Below the pieces are notes generated by a model, which was not told the origin of the DNA, searched no databases, and saw nothing but the letters and a program-made list of their open reading frames with translations. From positions 62,001-126,000 of the forward strand of contig JAIXZW010000001.1 in NCBI GenBank assembly GCA_027489375.1: DNA of 64,000 nucleotides. Direction: 5' to 3'. Positions 25,768-32,527 of the stretch are shown one piece after another. The position numbers were made by a program, and so were the translations under genes. This stretch comes from Paracoccaceae bacterium (GTDB lineage Bacteria > Pseudomonadota > Alphaproteobacteria > Rhodobacterales > Rhodobacteraceae). Position 1 is the first letter of the stretch. The number at the start of each line of letters is the position of its first letter.

Positions 25768-26544
25768 TCAGAGCGCGCGGAACAGGGTCGAGAGGGCGGC
25801 GCCCTCGTCCTCGATCCCGTAGGGCGGGTTGAGGATCCACATGCCGGTCCCGATCATCTTGTGCCCGTCGCGGACGGGGGGGAAGCGGAGTTCGTGGCGG
25901 AAGCTGTCGGGGTGGGCCGCCATCAGGTCGCGCAGCATGGGGCCGTGGGGGCCGTCGGCAAGTATCGGATACCAAAGCGCAATCGTGCCGACGTTCCATT
26001 TGCGGGCGATCTGGCCGATCACCTTGGGGATGGTCTGGTAATCCGCCTTCACCTCGTATGAAGGGTCGATCAGCATCAGCCCGCGGCGGGGGGTGGGGGG
26101 CGTCAGGGCGAGGGCGAGTTCGAAGCCGTCGCGCTTTTCGATATGCAGGCCCCATTGGCCCATCGCCTGGGTGAGTGCGGCATGTTCCTGCGGGTGGAGT
26201 TCGGCCAGATGGATGGCATCCGTCTCGCGCAGGGAGAGGGCGGCGACGAGGGGGGAGCCGGGATAGGCGTTGGGTCCGAAGAGGGCGCGGGTCTGGTCGA
26301 GCCGCTGGCGGTAGGGATGGTTGGGCGGAAAACGCTTTTCCAGCAAGGCGATACCCGACGCGGCCTCGCCCGTCTTGGCGGCTTCGGGGGCGGTCAGGTC
26401 GTAGACGCCGCGACCGGCGTGGGTTTCGATGTAGGTGAGCGGCTTGTCCTTGCGCGTCATGTAATCGAGCATGAAGGCCAGAAGGGCGTGCTTCTGGACA
26501 TCGGCTAGATTTCCGGCGTGGTAGATGTGTTGATATGAAAGCAT
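25768..26544 (-). CDS. rlmJ: 23S rRNA (adenine-2030-N6)-methyltransferase RlmJ
   Basis: 258 residues starting MLSYQHIYHAGNLADVQKH, the invariant RlmJ N-terminus. The amino-methyltransferase catalytic motif is LIDPSYEVKADY, with the SAM site in TYIETHAGRGVYDL. RlmJ methylates A2030 in the peptidyl-transferase region of 23S rRNA. The start at 26544 is set by the conserved N-terminus; 12 extra upstream codons are not conserved. Confidence 0.94.
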   Translation of the reverse strand: MLSYQHIYHAGNLADVQKHALLAFMLDYMTRKDKPLTYIETHAGRGVYDLTAPEAAKTGEAASGIALLEKRFPPNHPYRQRLDQTRALFGPNAYPGSPLVAALSLRETDAIHLAELHPQEHAALTQAMGQWGLHIEKRDGFELALALTPPTPRRGLMLIDPSYEVKADYQTIPKVIGQIARKWNVGTIALWYPILADGPHGPMLRDLMAAHPDSFRHELRFPPVRDGHKMIGTGMWILNPPYGIEDEGAALSTLFRAL

Positions 26545-26790
26545 GGACCCTTGGCTAACCTGTTGCGGGAATTGGTTCAAGCGGGGGGAGCGGGGGCATT
26601 TCTGTTAGCGCTTCTTTAGCGGGCGCGGATGCACAACCCATGCAGACGCGTGATGCAGGAAGTTAACGGGGCGGTAGCATCTGCACGGCGGGGTTGCGCG
26701 GCGGCGTCTTGCCCCCTCCGCATCCGGGAAGCGGTTGCCGAACGGTCGGGCTTTGCGTAGGGATGCTGCTGAACCCGAGACGAGGACCAG

Positions 26791-27447
26791 ATGGAAATCT
26801 TCACTATAGCCGGACTGACCGCGCTGATGCAGGTCGTGGCAATCGACCTTGTGCTGGCGGGTGACAATGCCATCGTGATCGGCCTTGCGGCGGCGGGGCT
26901 GCCCAAGGAGTTGCGGACCAAGGCCATTCTGGTCGGCATCATTGCGGCCACGGTGCTGCGGATCATCTTTGCCACGGCGACGACCTATCTCATGGCCATG
27001 ACGGGGCTGCTGCTGGCGGGGGGTATCCTGCTGCTTTGGGTCTGCTGGAAGATGTGGCGCGAGCTGCGCGAGGGGCATGGGCAGGACAATGCCGCCGAAG
27101 AGGCGCTTACGGGCGAGGATTTGAACCGCGACGGCACGGTCGGTGGCGGGCCGAAGAAGAGCTTCCGGCAGGCGGCGATGCAAATCGTGATCGCGGACGT
27201 TTCGATGTCGCTCGACAACGTGCTGGCGGTGGCGGGGGCGGCGCGGGAACATCCGACGGTGCTTGTCGTCGGTCTGGTGCTGTCCATCGCGCTGATGGGT
27301 CTTGCCGCGAGCTTCGTGGCGCGGCTTTTGAACAAGCACCGCTGGATCGCCTATGTCGGCTTGCTGATCATCGTCTATGTGGCGCTGCGGATGATCTGGG
27401 AAGGCTGGCATCAGGTGGAGCCGGTTGTCACGGCAGCGCTGGCGTAA
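26791..27447 (+). CDS. TerC/YjbE-family integral membrane protein
   Basis: 218 residues with about seven transmembrane segments. The TerC hallmarks are two acidic intramembrane motifs: DLVLAGDNAIVIGLAA near residue 20 and IADVSMSLDNVLAVAGAA near 135. TerC family members have been linked to metal (manganese) export and to tellurite phenotypes. The 246 bases upstream contain no recognisable gene, and I could not match them to the manganese riboswitch. An intrinsic terminator follows. Confidence 0.9.
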   Translation: MEIFTIAGLTALMQVVAIDLVLAGDNAIVIGLAAAGLPKELRTKAILVGIIAATVLRIIFATATTYLMAMTGLLLAGGILLLWVCWKMWRELREGHGQDNAAEEALTGEDLNRDGTVGGGPKKSFRQAAMQIVIADVSMSLDNVLAVAGAAREHPTVLVVGLVLSIALMGLAASFVARLLNKHRWIAYVGLLIIVYVALRMIWEGWHQVEPVVTAALA

Positions 27448-27471
27448 GGCGCGGGGATAGTTTGCGGAACG

Positions 27472-27498
27472 GGGCGGTCCTGTGGGGCCGCCCTTTTT
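27472..27498 (+). terminator. Intrinsic terminator of the TerC-family gene
   Basis: GGGCGGTCC (27472-27480), loop TGTG, GGGCCGCCC (27485-27493), then TTTTT. Nine-base-pair stem with one T-G wobble and a T-tract on the plus strand, 25 bases after the stop codon. Confidence 0.88.
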
Positions 27499-27541
27499 CA
27501 TTTGCCGTTAACCCTTGGCTGCGATGGTGCTCAGGTCTGGA

Positions 27542-27577
27542 TTGATCTTCATAGCGGATAGGGTATATAGCGTATAT
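27542..27577 (+). promoter_or_regulatory. Leaderless promoter and operator of toxin-antitoxin module 2
   Basis: TTGATC (27542-27547), 16 bases, TATATA (27564-27569), then six bases to the ATG at 27576, so transcription should start at or within a base or two of the start codon. The perfect palindrome ATATA-GCG-TATAT (27565-27577) covers the -10 box and the first two bases of the start codon. The same TATAGCGTAT core lies over the higB start at 3899. Confidence 0.6.
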
Positions 27578-27902
27578 GCAATGGCGCGTGGAAACGCTCG
27601 ATGCGCGGGTGGACAGGGAGATCCGGGAACTGCCCGATGGATTGAGGGCGCGGCTTTTGCGATTGCTTGAACTGGTTGCGATGGAGGGGCCGCAGGGTTT
27701 GCATGAACCGCACGCCCGCCATCTTGACGGTCCGTTGTGGGAGTTGCGGGCGAAAGCCGCAGAAGGCATTGCGCGGGGCATTTACATTGCCGTGAAAGGG
27801 CGGCGGGTCTTTGTCCTGCACGTCTTTGTCAAGAAGACCGAAAAGACCCCGAGGCGGGCGCTGGCCATCGCGGCGGAACGGTTGAAGGAAGTGGAACGAT
27901 GA
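27576..27902 (+). CDS. RelE/HigB-type toxin (phage Gp49-like family)
   Basis: 108 residues, MQWRVETLDARVDREIRELPDG, of the phage-derived Gp49-like/HigB group: HARHLDGPLWELRAKAAEGIARGIYIAV is the family core, and VFVLHVFVKKTEKTPRRALAIA carries the conserved basic C-terminal helix. Presumed ribosome-dependent mRNA interferase. No ribosome-binding site is present in front of the ATG, consistent with a leaderless message. It is followed by an XRE antitoxin with ATGA overlap. Confidence 0.87.
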   Translation: MQWRVETLDARVDREIRELPDGLRARLLRLLELVAMEGPQGLHEPHARHLDGPLWELRAKAAEGIARGIYIAVKGRRVFVLHVFVKKTEKTPRRALAIAAERLKEVER

Positions 27903-28171
27903 CGACACTTGCGGAACTCAAACGTCAGTTCATGGAGGACCCTGAATTCGTCGCCGCCTATGAGGAAGCCGTCGAGGAATATGCCGCGATGGAGGCGATG
28001 ATCCGTGCGCGGGCGCAGAGCGGTGTGACGCAGGCGGAGCTGGCCGAGCGGATGGGGACGACGCAATCGGCCATCGCGCGGCTGGAGGGGGGGCGGGTTT
28101 CGCCTTCGGTTGCGACCTTGCAGAAATATGCGCGGGCGCTGGGCAAGCGGTTGAAGATCGAGATGGTTTGA
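27899..28171 (+). CDS. XRE-family antitoxin of module 2
   Basis: 90 residues, MTTLAELKRQFMEDPEFVAAYEEA, then a helix-turn-helix (VTQAELAERMGTTQSAIARLEGGRVSPSVATLQKYARAL). The N-terminal part, up to about residue 40, should contact the toxin and the HTH should repress the module's promoter. The start at ATG 27899 overlaps the toxin stop. It is probably the repressor that recognises the palindrome at 27565. Confidence 0.9.
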   Translation: MTTLAELKRQFMEDPEFVAAYEEAVEEYAAMEAMIRARAQSGVTQAELAERMGTTQSAIARLEGGRVSPSVATLQKYARALGKRLKIEMV

Positions 28172-28190
28172 GGGGGGCGTGAGGGTAGGT

Positions 28191-28403
28191 GGTGCGCAGC
28201 GAGTGCGCAGTCTACGGGGCGTTTCTTGCGGTCGGGGAAAGCGATTTCTGGCGCAGAAATCGTGCCGGAATTTGGCGCAAATTCCGGGGTTTGGCGGTAA
28301 CGTTTGCTTCGGGATACCGGAAGGTGCGCAGCGAGTGCGCACCCTACGGGGAAGGGGCCGTTTCCTGCGTCAGGAAACGGGGCGAAATCTGCGTCAGATT
28401 TCG
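28191..28403. repeat. Cluster of palindromic repeats (hairpin cluster A)
   Basis: Six hairpins in 213 bases between the antitoxin gene and pyrG. Two are GGTGCGCA-GCGAG-TGCGCA elements (28191 and 28323; the second perfect to TGCGCACC). Four share a TG-NNN-CA tip on different perfect stems: 28242-28262 (CGATTTCTG), 28265-28287 (CCGGAATTTG), 28358-28380 (CCGTTTCCTG) and 28383-28403 (CGAAATCTG). The last ends two bases after the pyrG stop codon and may serve as its 3' end. Confidence 0.85.
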
Positions 28404-28405
28404 GC

Positions 28406-30049
28406 TTAGACCAGCCGGCTCACCTCGACCGCTGCGCGCACGAAATCTGCGAACAGCGGGTGGGGGGCGAAGGGTTTGGATTTCAGTTCGGGGTGGAACT
28501 GCACGCCGATGAACCACGGGTGATCCTTGACCTCGACGATTTCCGGCAGGCGGCCATCGGGGGACATGCCCGAGAAGATCAGGCCGCATTTTTCCAGCTT
28601 GTCGCGGTATTTGATGTCGACCTCGTAGCGGTGGCGGTGGCGTTCCTCGATGGTCGTGGTGCCGTAGACCCCGGCCACTTTCGATCCCGGTGTGAGGCTG
28701 GCGGTATAGGCGCCGAGGCGCATGGTGCCGCCCTTGTCGTCGGACAGTTTGCGGGCGACGACATGGTTGCCCTGCACCCATTCCTTGAGGTGGTAAACCA
28801 CGGGGGTAAAACGCTTTTCGCCCGCTTCGACGTCGAATTCCTCGGAGCCTGCGTTCGACATGCCCACAAGGTTGCGGGCGCTTTCGATCACGGCCATCTG
28901 CATCCCGAGGCAGATGCCAAGGTAGGGGATCTTCTTTTCGCGGGCGAATTGCGCGGCCTTGATCTTGCCTTCGGTGCCGCGTTCGCCAAAGCCGCCGGGG
29001 ACGAGGATGGCGTGGAAGTTTTCAAGGTAGGGGGCCGGGTCTTCGCGTTCGAAGATTTCGGCGTCGATCCATTCCGCCTTTACCCGCGTGCGGTTGGCCA
29101 TGCCGCCGTGGGTCAGGGCTTCGGCGATGGATTTGTAGGCGTCTTCGAGCTGGGTGTATTTGCCGACGATGGCGACGCGGACCGTGCCTTCGGCATGGGT
29201 CAGGCGGTCCATCACGTCTTCCCAGCGGGCGAGGTTGGGTTTGGGCGCGGGGGTGATGCCGAAGGCGTCGAGCACCGCCTGGTCCAGCCCCGCGCGGTGA
29301 TAGGCGAGGGGGGCTTCGTAGATGGTTTTCAGGTCATAGGCGGGAATGACCGAGTCTTTGCGGACGTTGCAGAAGAGGGCGATCTTTTCCCGCTCGCGGT
29401 CGGGGATCGGGTGTTCCGAGCGGCAGACCAGCACATCGGGGGCGAGGCCGATGGATTGCAGCTCTTTCACCGAGTGCTGGGTGGGTTTGGTTTTCAGCTC
29501 CCCGCTGGCCGAGAGATAGGGCAGCAGCGTCAGGTGCATCAGGATCGACTGACCGCGCGGGCGTTCGTGGATGAACTGGCGGATGGCCTCGAAGAAGGGC
29601 AGGCCTTCGATGTCGCCCACGGTGCCGCCGATTTCGCAGAGCATGAAATCAACCTCGTCATCGCCGATGCGGAGGAAGTTCTTGATCTCGTTCGTGACGT
29701 GGGGAATGACCTGGATCGTCTTGCCGAGGTAGTCGCCGCGGCGTTCCTTTTCCAGCACGTTGGAATAGATGCGGCCCGAGGAGATGGAATCCGTCTGGCG
29801 GGCCGAGACGCCGGTGAAGCGTTCGTAATGGCCAAGGTCGAGGTCGGTTTCCGCGCCGTCGTCGGTGACGAAGACCTCGCCATGTTCGAAGGGCGACATC
29901 GTGCCGGGGTCGACGTTGAGGTAGGGGTCGAGCTTGCGCAGGCGGACCGTGTAGCCGCGGGCTTGCAGGAGAGCGCCGAGGGCGGCGGAGGCCAGCCCCT
30001 TGCCGAGGGAGGAGACGACGCCGCCTGTGATGAAGATATAGCGTGCCAT
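28406..30049 (-). CDS. pyrG: CTP synthase
   Basis: PyrG aminates UTP to CTP using glutamine and ATP. 547 residues: N-terminal amidoligase domain starting [18 protein letters not shown] (P-loop), with [17 protein letters not shown], and a C-terminal class I glutaminase domain with the nucleophile cysteine in [14 protein letters not shown] and His/Glu in [11 protein letters not shown]. The start is at MARYIF; GGGAG seven bases upstream is the ribosome-binding site, which lies inside a leader hairpin (30055-30127). secG is upstream on the same strand. Confidence 0.97.
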   Translation of the reverse strand: MARYIFITGGVVSSLGKGLASAALGALLQARGYTVRLRKLDPYLNVDPGTMSPFEHGEVFVTDDGAETDLDLGHYERFTGVSARQTDSISSGRIYSNVLEKERRGDYLGKTIQVIPHVTNEIKNFLRIGDDEVDFMLCEIGGTVGDIEGLPFFEAIRQFIHERPRGQSILMHLTLLPYLSASGELKTKPTQHSVKELQSIGLAPDVLVCRSEHPIPDREREKIALFCNVRKDSVIPAYDLKTIYEAPLAYHRAGLDQAVLDAFGITPAPKPNLARWEDVMDRLTHAEGTVRVAIVGKYTQLEDAYKSIAEALTHGGMANRTRVKAEWIDAEIFEREDPAPYLENFHAILVPGGFGERGTEGKIKAAQFAREKKIPYLGICLGMQMAVIESARNLVGMSNAGSEEFDVEAGEKRFTPVVYHLKEWVQGNHVVARKLSDDKGGTMRLGAYTASLTPGSKVAGVYGTTTIEERHRHRYEVDIKYRDKLEKCGLIFSGMSPDGRLPEIVEVKDHPWFIGVQFHPELKSKPFAPHPLFADFVRAAVEVSRLV

Positions 30050-30054
30050 CGTGG

Positions 30055-30127
30055 AACTCCCGTGTTGGATCAATCGGTGCGATCGAGCGGCGATTCGGGT
30101 CGAGGGAATCGCATCATCACGGGAGTT
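30055..30127 (-). promoter_or_regulatory. pyrG leader hairpin sequestering the ribosome-binding site
   Basis: On the minus strand AACTCCCGTG (30127-30118) pairs perfectly with CACGGGAGTT (30064-30055), whose GGGAG is the pyrG Shine-Dalgarno. The 53-base interior holds a second perfect stem, GCGATTC/GAATCGC (30106-30112 with 30090-30096). Formation of the outer stem would block pyrG translation. This looks like a cis-regulatory RNA, but no known riboswitch class was recognised. Confidence 0.6.
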
Positions 30128-30213
30128 AAGTCATAACGCAGCTTTTGCCCGCGCGCAACCTGACCGCAAGATGCAGTTGCCTTGGCCGAAGGCCTACCCA
30201 AGAAATGGTGGTG

Positions 30214-30588
30214 TCAGTTGCTGTTCGCCGGCGGAGGGGCAAGCGGTGCGTCGGCGTCCGCGGGCGGAAGCAGGTCATTGCCGAGCGAGGTATCGGGGGC
30301 CGCCGGAGCTTCGGGCGCGGGGGCGTCGATGCCCGCCTGATCGAGCACCGAGGCCGAGCCTGCGTCGCGGGCGGCAAGGACGGTGAGGGTGATCGAGGTG
30401 CCGATGAAGCAGATGGCGAAAATCCACGTCAGTTTCGCAAGCGCCGTGGCGGCACCGCGGCCGGTCATGACCGAATTGCCGCCGCCGCCCCCCATGCCGA
30501 GACCGCCACCTTCCGACCGCTGCAAGAGCACCACGCCGACGAGGAGGAGGGCGAGGATCAGGTGGATGGTGAGGATGACGTTTTGCAT
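30214..30588 (-). CDS. secG: Protein-export membrane protein SecG
   Basis: Small subunit of the SecYEG translocon. 124 residues: helix 1 (MQNVILTIHLILALLLVGVVLLQ), the polar QRSEGGGLGMGGGGG linker typical of SecG, helix 2 (LTWIFAICFIGTSITLTVLA), then an acidic, proline-rich tail (PEAPAAPDTSLGNDL...) longer than in E. coli. Upstream of pyrG on the same strand, a neighbourhood often seen in alphaproteobacteria. Confidence 0.93.
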   Translation of the reverse strand: MQNVILTIHLILALLLVGVVLLQRSEGGGLGMGGGGGNSVMTGRGAATALAKLTWIFAICFIGTSITLTVLAARDAGSASVLDQAGIDAPAPEAPAAPDTSLGNDLLPPADADAPLAPPPANSN

Positions 30589-30679
30589 GGGCGCGCTTTT
30601 TATCGGAACTGACGCGCCTATCTAGGCGGAAGGGCAGGGCCGTGCAACCCCCTTGGGTCGTGCTTGCGGACGGGGCGGA

Positions 30680-30740
30680 GGGGGGCCGTCTGCCCCCCGT
30701 CGCCTTGCGGCGCCTCCCCCCGAGGATATTTGGGGCGAGA
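30680..30740 (-). repeat. Intergenic repeat upstream of purA
   Basis: GGGGGGC/GCCCCCC hairpin (30680-30698, loop CGTCT), a small CGCC/GGCG hairpin, and the core CCCCCCGAGGATATTTGGGG (30716-30735). Inverted relative to the copy at 1445. It occupies much of the 291-base gap between secG and purA; the rest of that gap shows no gene. Confidence 0.8.
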
Positions 30741-30879
30741 GGAAGCGGGGCGGCGCGTGGTTGCCGGGGGCGGGGCGGGCCTTGCGGAAAGGCGGGGCGG
30801 GGTTCGGTTTTGCCTTTCCCTTGCAGGGGTGGGGGGCTATAGGACGCACGGTTTCAGCGAACCCTGGAAAGGAATCTTC

Positions 30880-32172
30880 ATGGCCAATGTCGTCGTCGTG
30901 GGCGCCCAGTGGGGCGACGAGGGGAAGGGCAAGATCGTCGACTGGCTTTCGGAGCGGGCCGATGTGATCGCGCGCTTCCAGGGCGGGCACAACGCGGGCC
31001 ATACGCTGGTGATCGACGGGAACGTCTTCAAGCTGTCGCTGCTGCCTTCGGGGATCGTGCGCGGCGGCAAGTTGAGCGTGATCGGCAACGGGGTGGTGCT
31101 GGACCCCTGGGCGCTGCTGTCGGAGATCGAGAAGCTGCGCGGGCAGGGGGTCGATATCAACCCCGACAACCTGATGGTGGCAGAGAACACGCCGCTGATC
31201 CTGCCGGTGCATGGCGAGCTGGACCGTGCGCGCGAGGGGCAGACGGGTGTGGCCAAGATCGGCACCACAGGGCGCGGCATCGGGCCGGCCTATGAGGACA
31301 AGGTGGGGCGGCGCACCATCCGTGTGGCGGACCTTGCCGACGAGGCGACGCTGGACCTGCGGATCGGGCGCTTGCTGGGCCATCACAATGCGCTGCGGGC
31401 GGGGCTTGGCCTTGGTCCGGTGGATGCGGTCGCGCTGAAGGCGCAACTGATGGAGGTGGCGCCGAAGGTGCTGCCCTATGCCAAGCCCGTGTGGAAAGTG
31501 CTGCACGATGCGCGGCGGGCCGGAAAGCGCATCCTGTTCGAGGGGGCGCAAGGCTCGCTTCTCGATGTGGATTTCGGGACCTATCCGTATGTCACCTCGT
31601 CGAACGTGATCGCGGGGCAGGCCGCGACGGGGGTGGGGCTTGGCCCCAATGCCGTGGGTTTCGTGCTGGGTATCGTCAAGGCCTATACGACCCGCGTGGG
31701 CGAGGGGCCGTTCCCGACCGAGTTGTTCGACGCCGATGGCGAGCGGCTGGGCGAGCGGGGCCATGAATTCGGCACGGTGACGGGGCGCAAGCGCCGCTGC
31801 GGCTGGTTCGATGCGGCGCTGGTGCGCCAGACCTGCGCGATTTCGGGGATCAACGGCATCGCGCTGACCAAGCTTGATGTGCTGGACGGGTTCAAGACGC
31901 TGAAAATCTGCGTGGGCTACGAGCTGGACGGGCAGAAGCTGGATTACCTGCCGACCGCCGCCAACCTGCAAGCGCGGGTGACGCCGATCTATGAGGAGAT
32001 GGAAGGCTGGAGCGAGTCCACCGCCGGTGCGCGGTCCTGGGCCGACCTGCCCGGAGCGGCGATCAAATACGTGCGGCGGATCGAAGAGCTGATCCAGTGC
32101 CCCGTGGCGATGCTGTCGACCAGCCCCGAGCGGGATGACACGATCCTTGTGACCGATCCTTTTGCGGATTGA
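30880..32172 (+). CDS. purA: Adenylosuccinate synthetase
   Basis: PurA joins aspartate to IMP using GTP, the first committed step to AMP. 430 residues: [23 protein letters not shown] (P-loop type [10 protein letters not shown] motif), HNAGHTLV, the IMP-site [14 protein letters not shown], and [11 protein letters not shown]. The start is ATG 30880 behind GGAAAGGAA; the upstream frame runs through the intergenic repeat and is not coding. A DUF2842 gene follows. Confidence 0.97.
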   Translation: MANVVVVGAQWGDEGKGKIVDWLSERADVIARFQGGHNAGHTLVIDGNVFKLSLLPSGIVRGGKLSVIGNGVVLDPWALLSEIEKLRGQGVDINPDNLMVAENTPLILPVHGELDRAREGQTGVAKIGTTGRGIGPAYEDKVGRRTIRVADLADEATLDLRIGRLLGHHNALRAGLGLGPVDAVALKAQLMEVAPKVLPYAKPVWKVLHDARRAGKRILFEGAQGSLLDVDFGTYPYVTSSNVIAGQAATGVGLGPNAVGFVLGIVKAYTTRVGEGPFPTELFDADGERLGERGHEFGTVTGRKRRCGWFDAALVRQTCAISGINGIALTKLDVLDGFKTLKICVGYELDGQKLDYLPTAANLQARVTPIYEEMEGWSESTAGARSWADLPGAAIKYVRRIEELIQCPVAMLSTSPERDDTILVTDPFAD

Positions 32173-32245
32173 TCGGGCGCGGAGCGATCGCGCGGATTGA
32201 TCGGGGTTGCGCCCGCCCTAGATGGGGGCGGGCAAGGAGAGGCGC

Positions 32246-32470
32246 ATGGCATTGGGTTACAAGACGCGGCGGCGGCTTTCGCTGCTGATCCTTTTGGTGG
32301 GCTTGCCGCTTTACATCGCGGCGGCGCTTTATGTCGTCAGCCTGTTCGAGCGGCCTTCGATCTGGGTCGAACTGGCCGTTTACGTGGCGCTGGGCGTGGT
32401 CTGGGCGCTGCCGTTCAAGGCCGTGTTCAAGGGGGTTGGCCAGTCCGACCCCGAAGCGCGGGACGAATGA
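32246..32470 (+). CDS. DUF2842 membrane protein
   Basis: 74 residues, MALGYKTRRRLSLLILLVGLPLYIAAALYVV, with two transmembrane helices (about 12-34 and 42-62) and a charged C-terminus. It matches DUF2842, a small alphaproteobacterial family of unknown function. The start at ATG 32246 follows AAGGAGAGG. It is probably cotranscribed with purA and ends in a strong terminator. Confidence 0.85.
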   Translation: MALGYKTRRRLSLLILLVGLPLYIAAALYVVSLFERPSIWVELAVYVALGVVWALPFKAVFKGVGQSDPEARDE

Positions 32471-32471
32471 C

Positions 32472-32501
32472 AAAGGCGGACGGTAAACCGTCCGCCTTTT
32501 T
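32472..32501. terminator. Bidirectional intrinsic terminator
   Basis: AAAGGCGGACGG (32472-32483), loop TAAA, CCGTCCGCCTTT (32488-32499) plus more T. A 12-bp perfect stem between the convergent DUF2842 gene and the long disordered-protein gene. Confidence 0.9.
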
Positions 32502-32527
32502 CCGGTCCGGGGTTCGTCCCCGCAAGT

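Noticed and set aside
26545..26790. Possible manganese (yybP-ykoY) riboswitch before the TerC-family gene
   Set aside because: The gene family is often under that riboswitch, but I could not find its conserved loops in these 246 bases. A covariance search would settle it.
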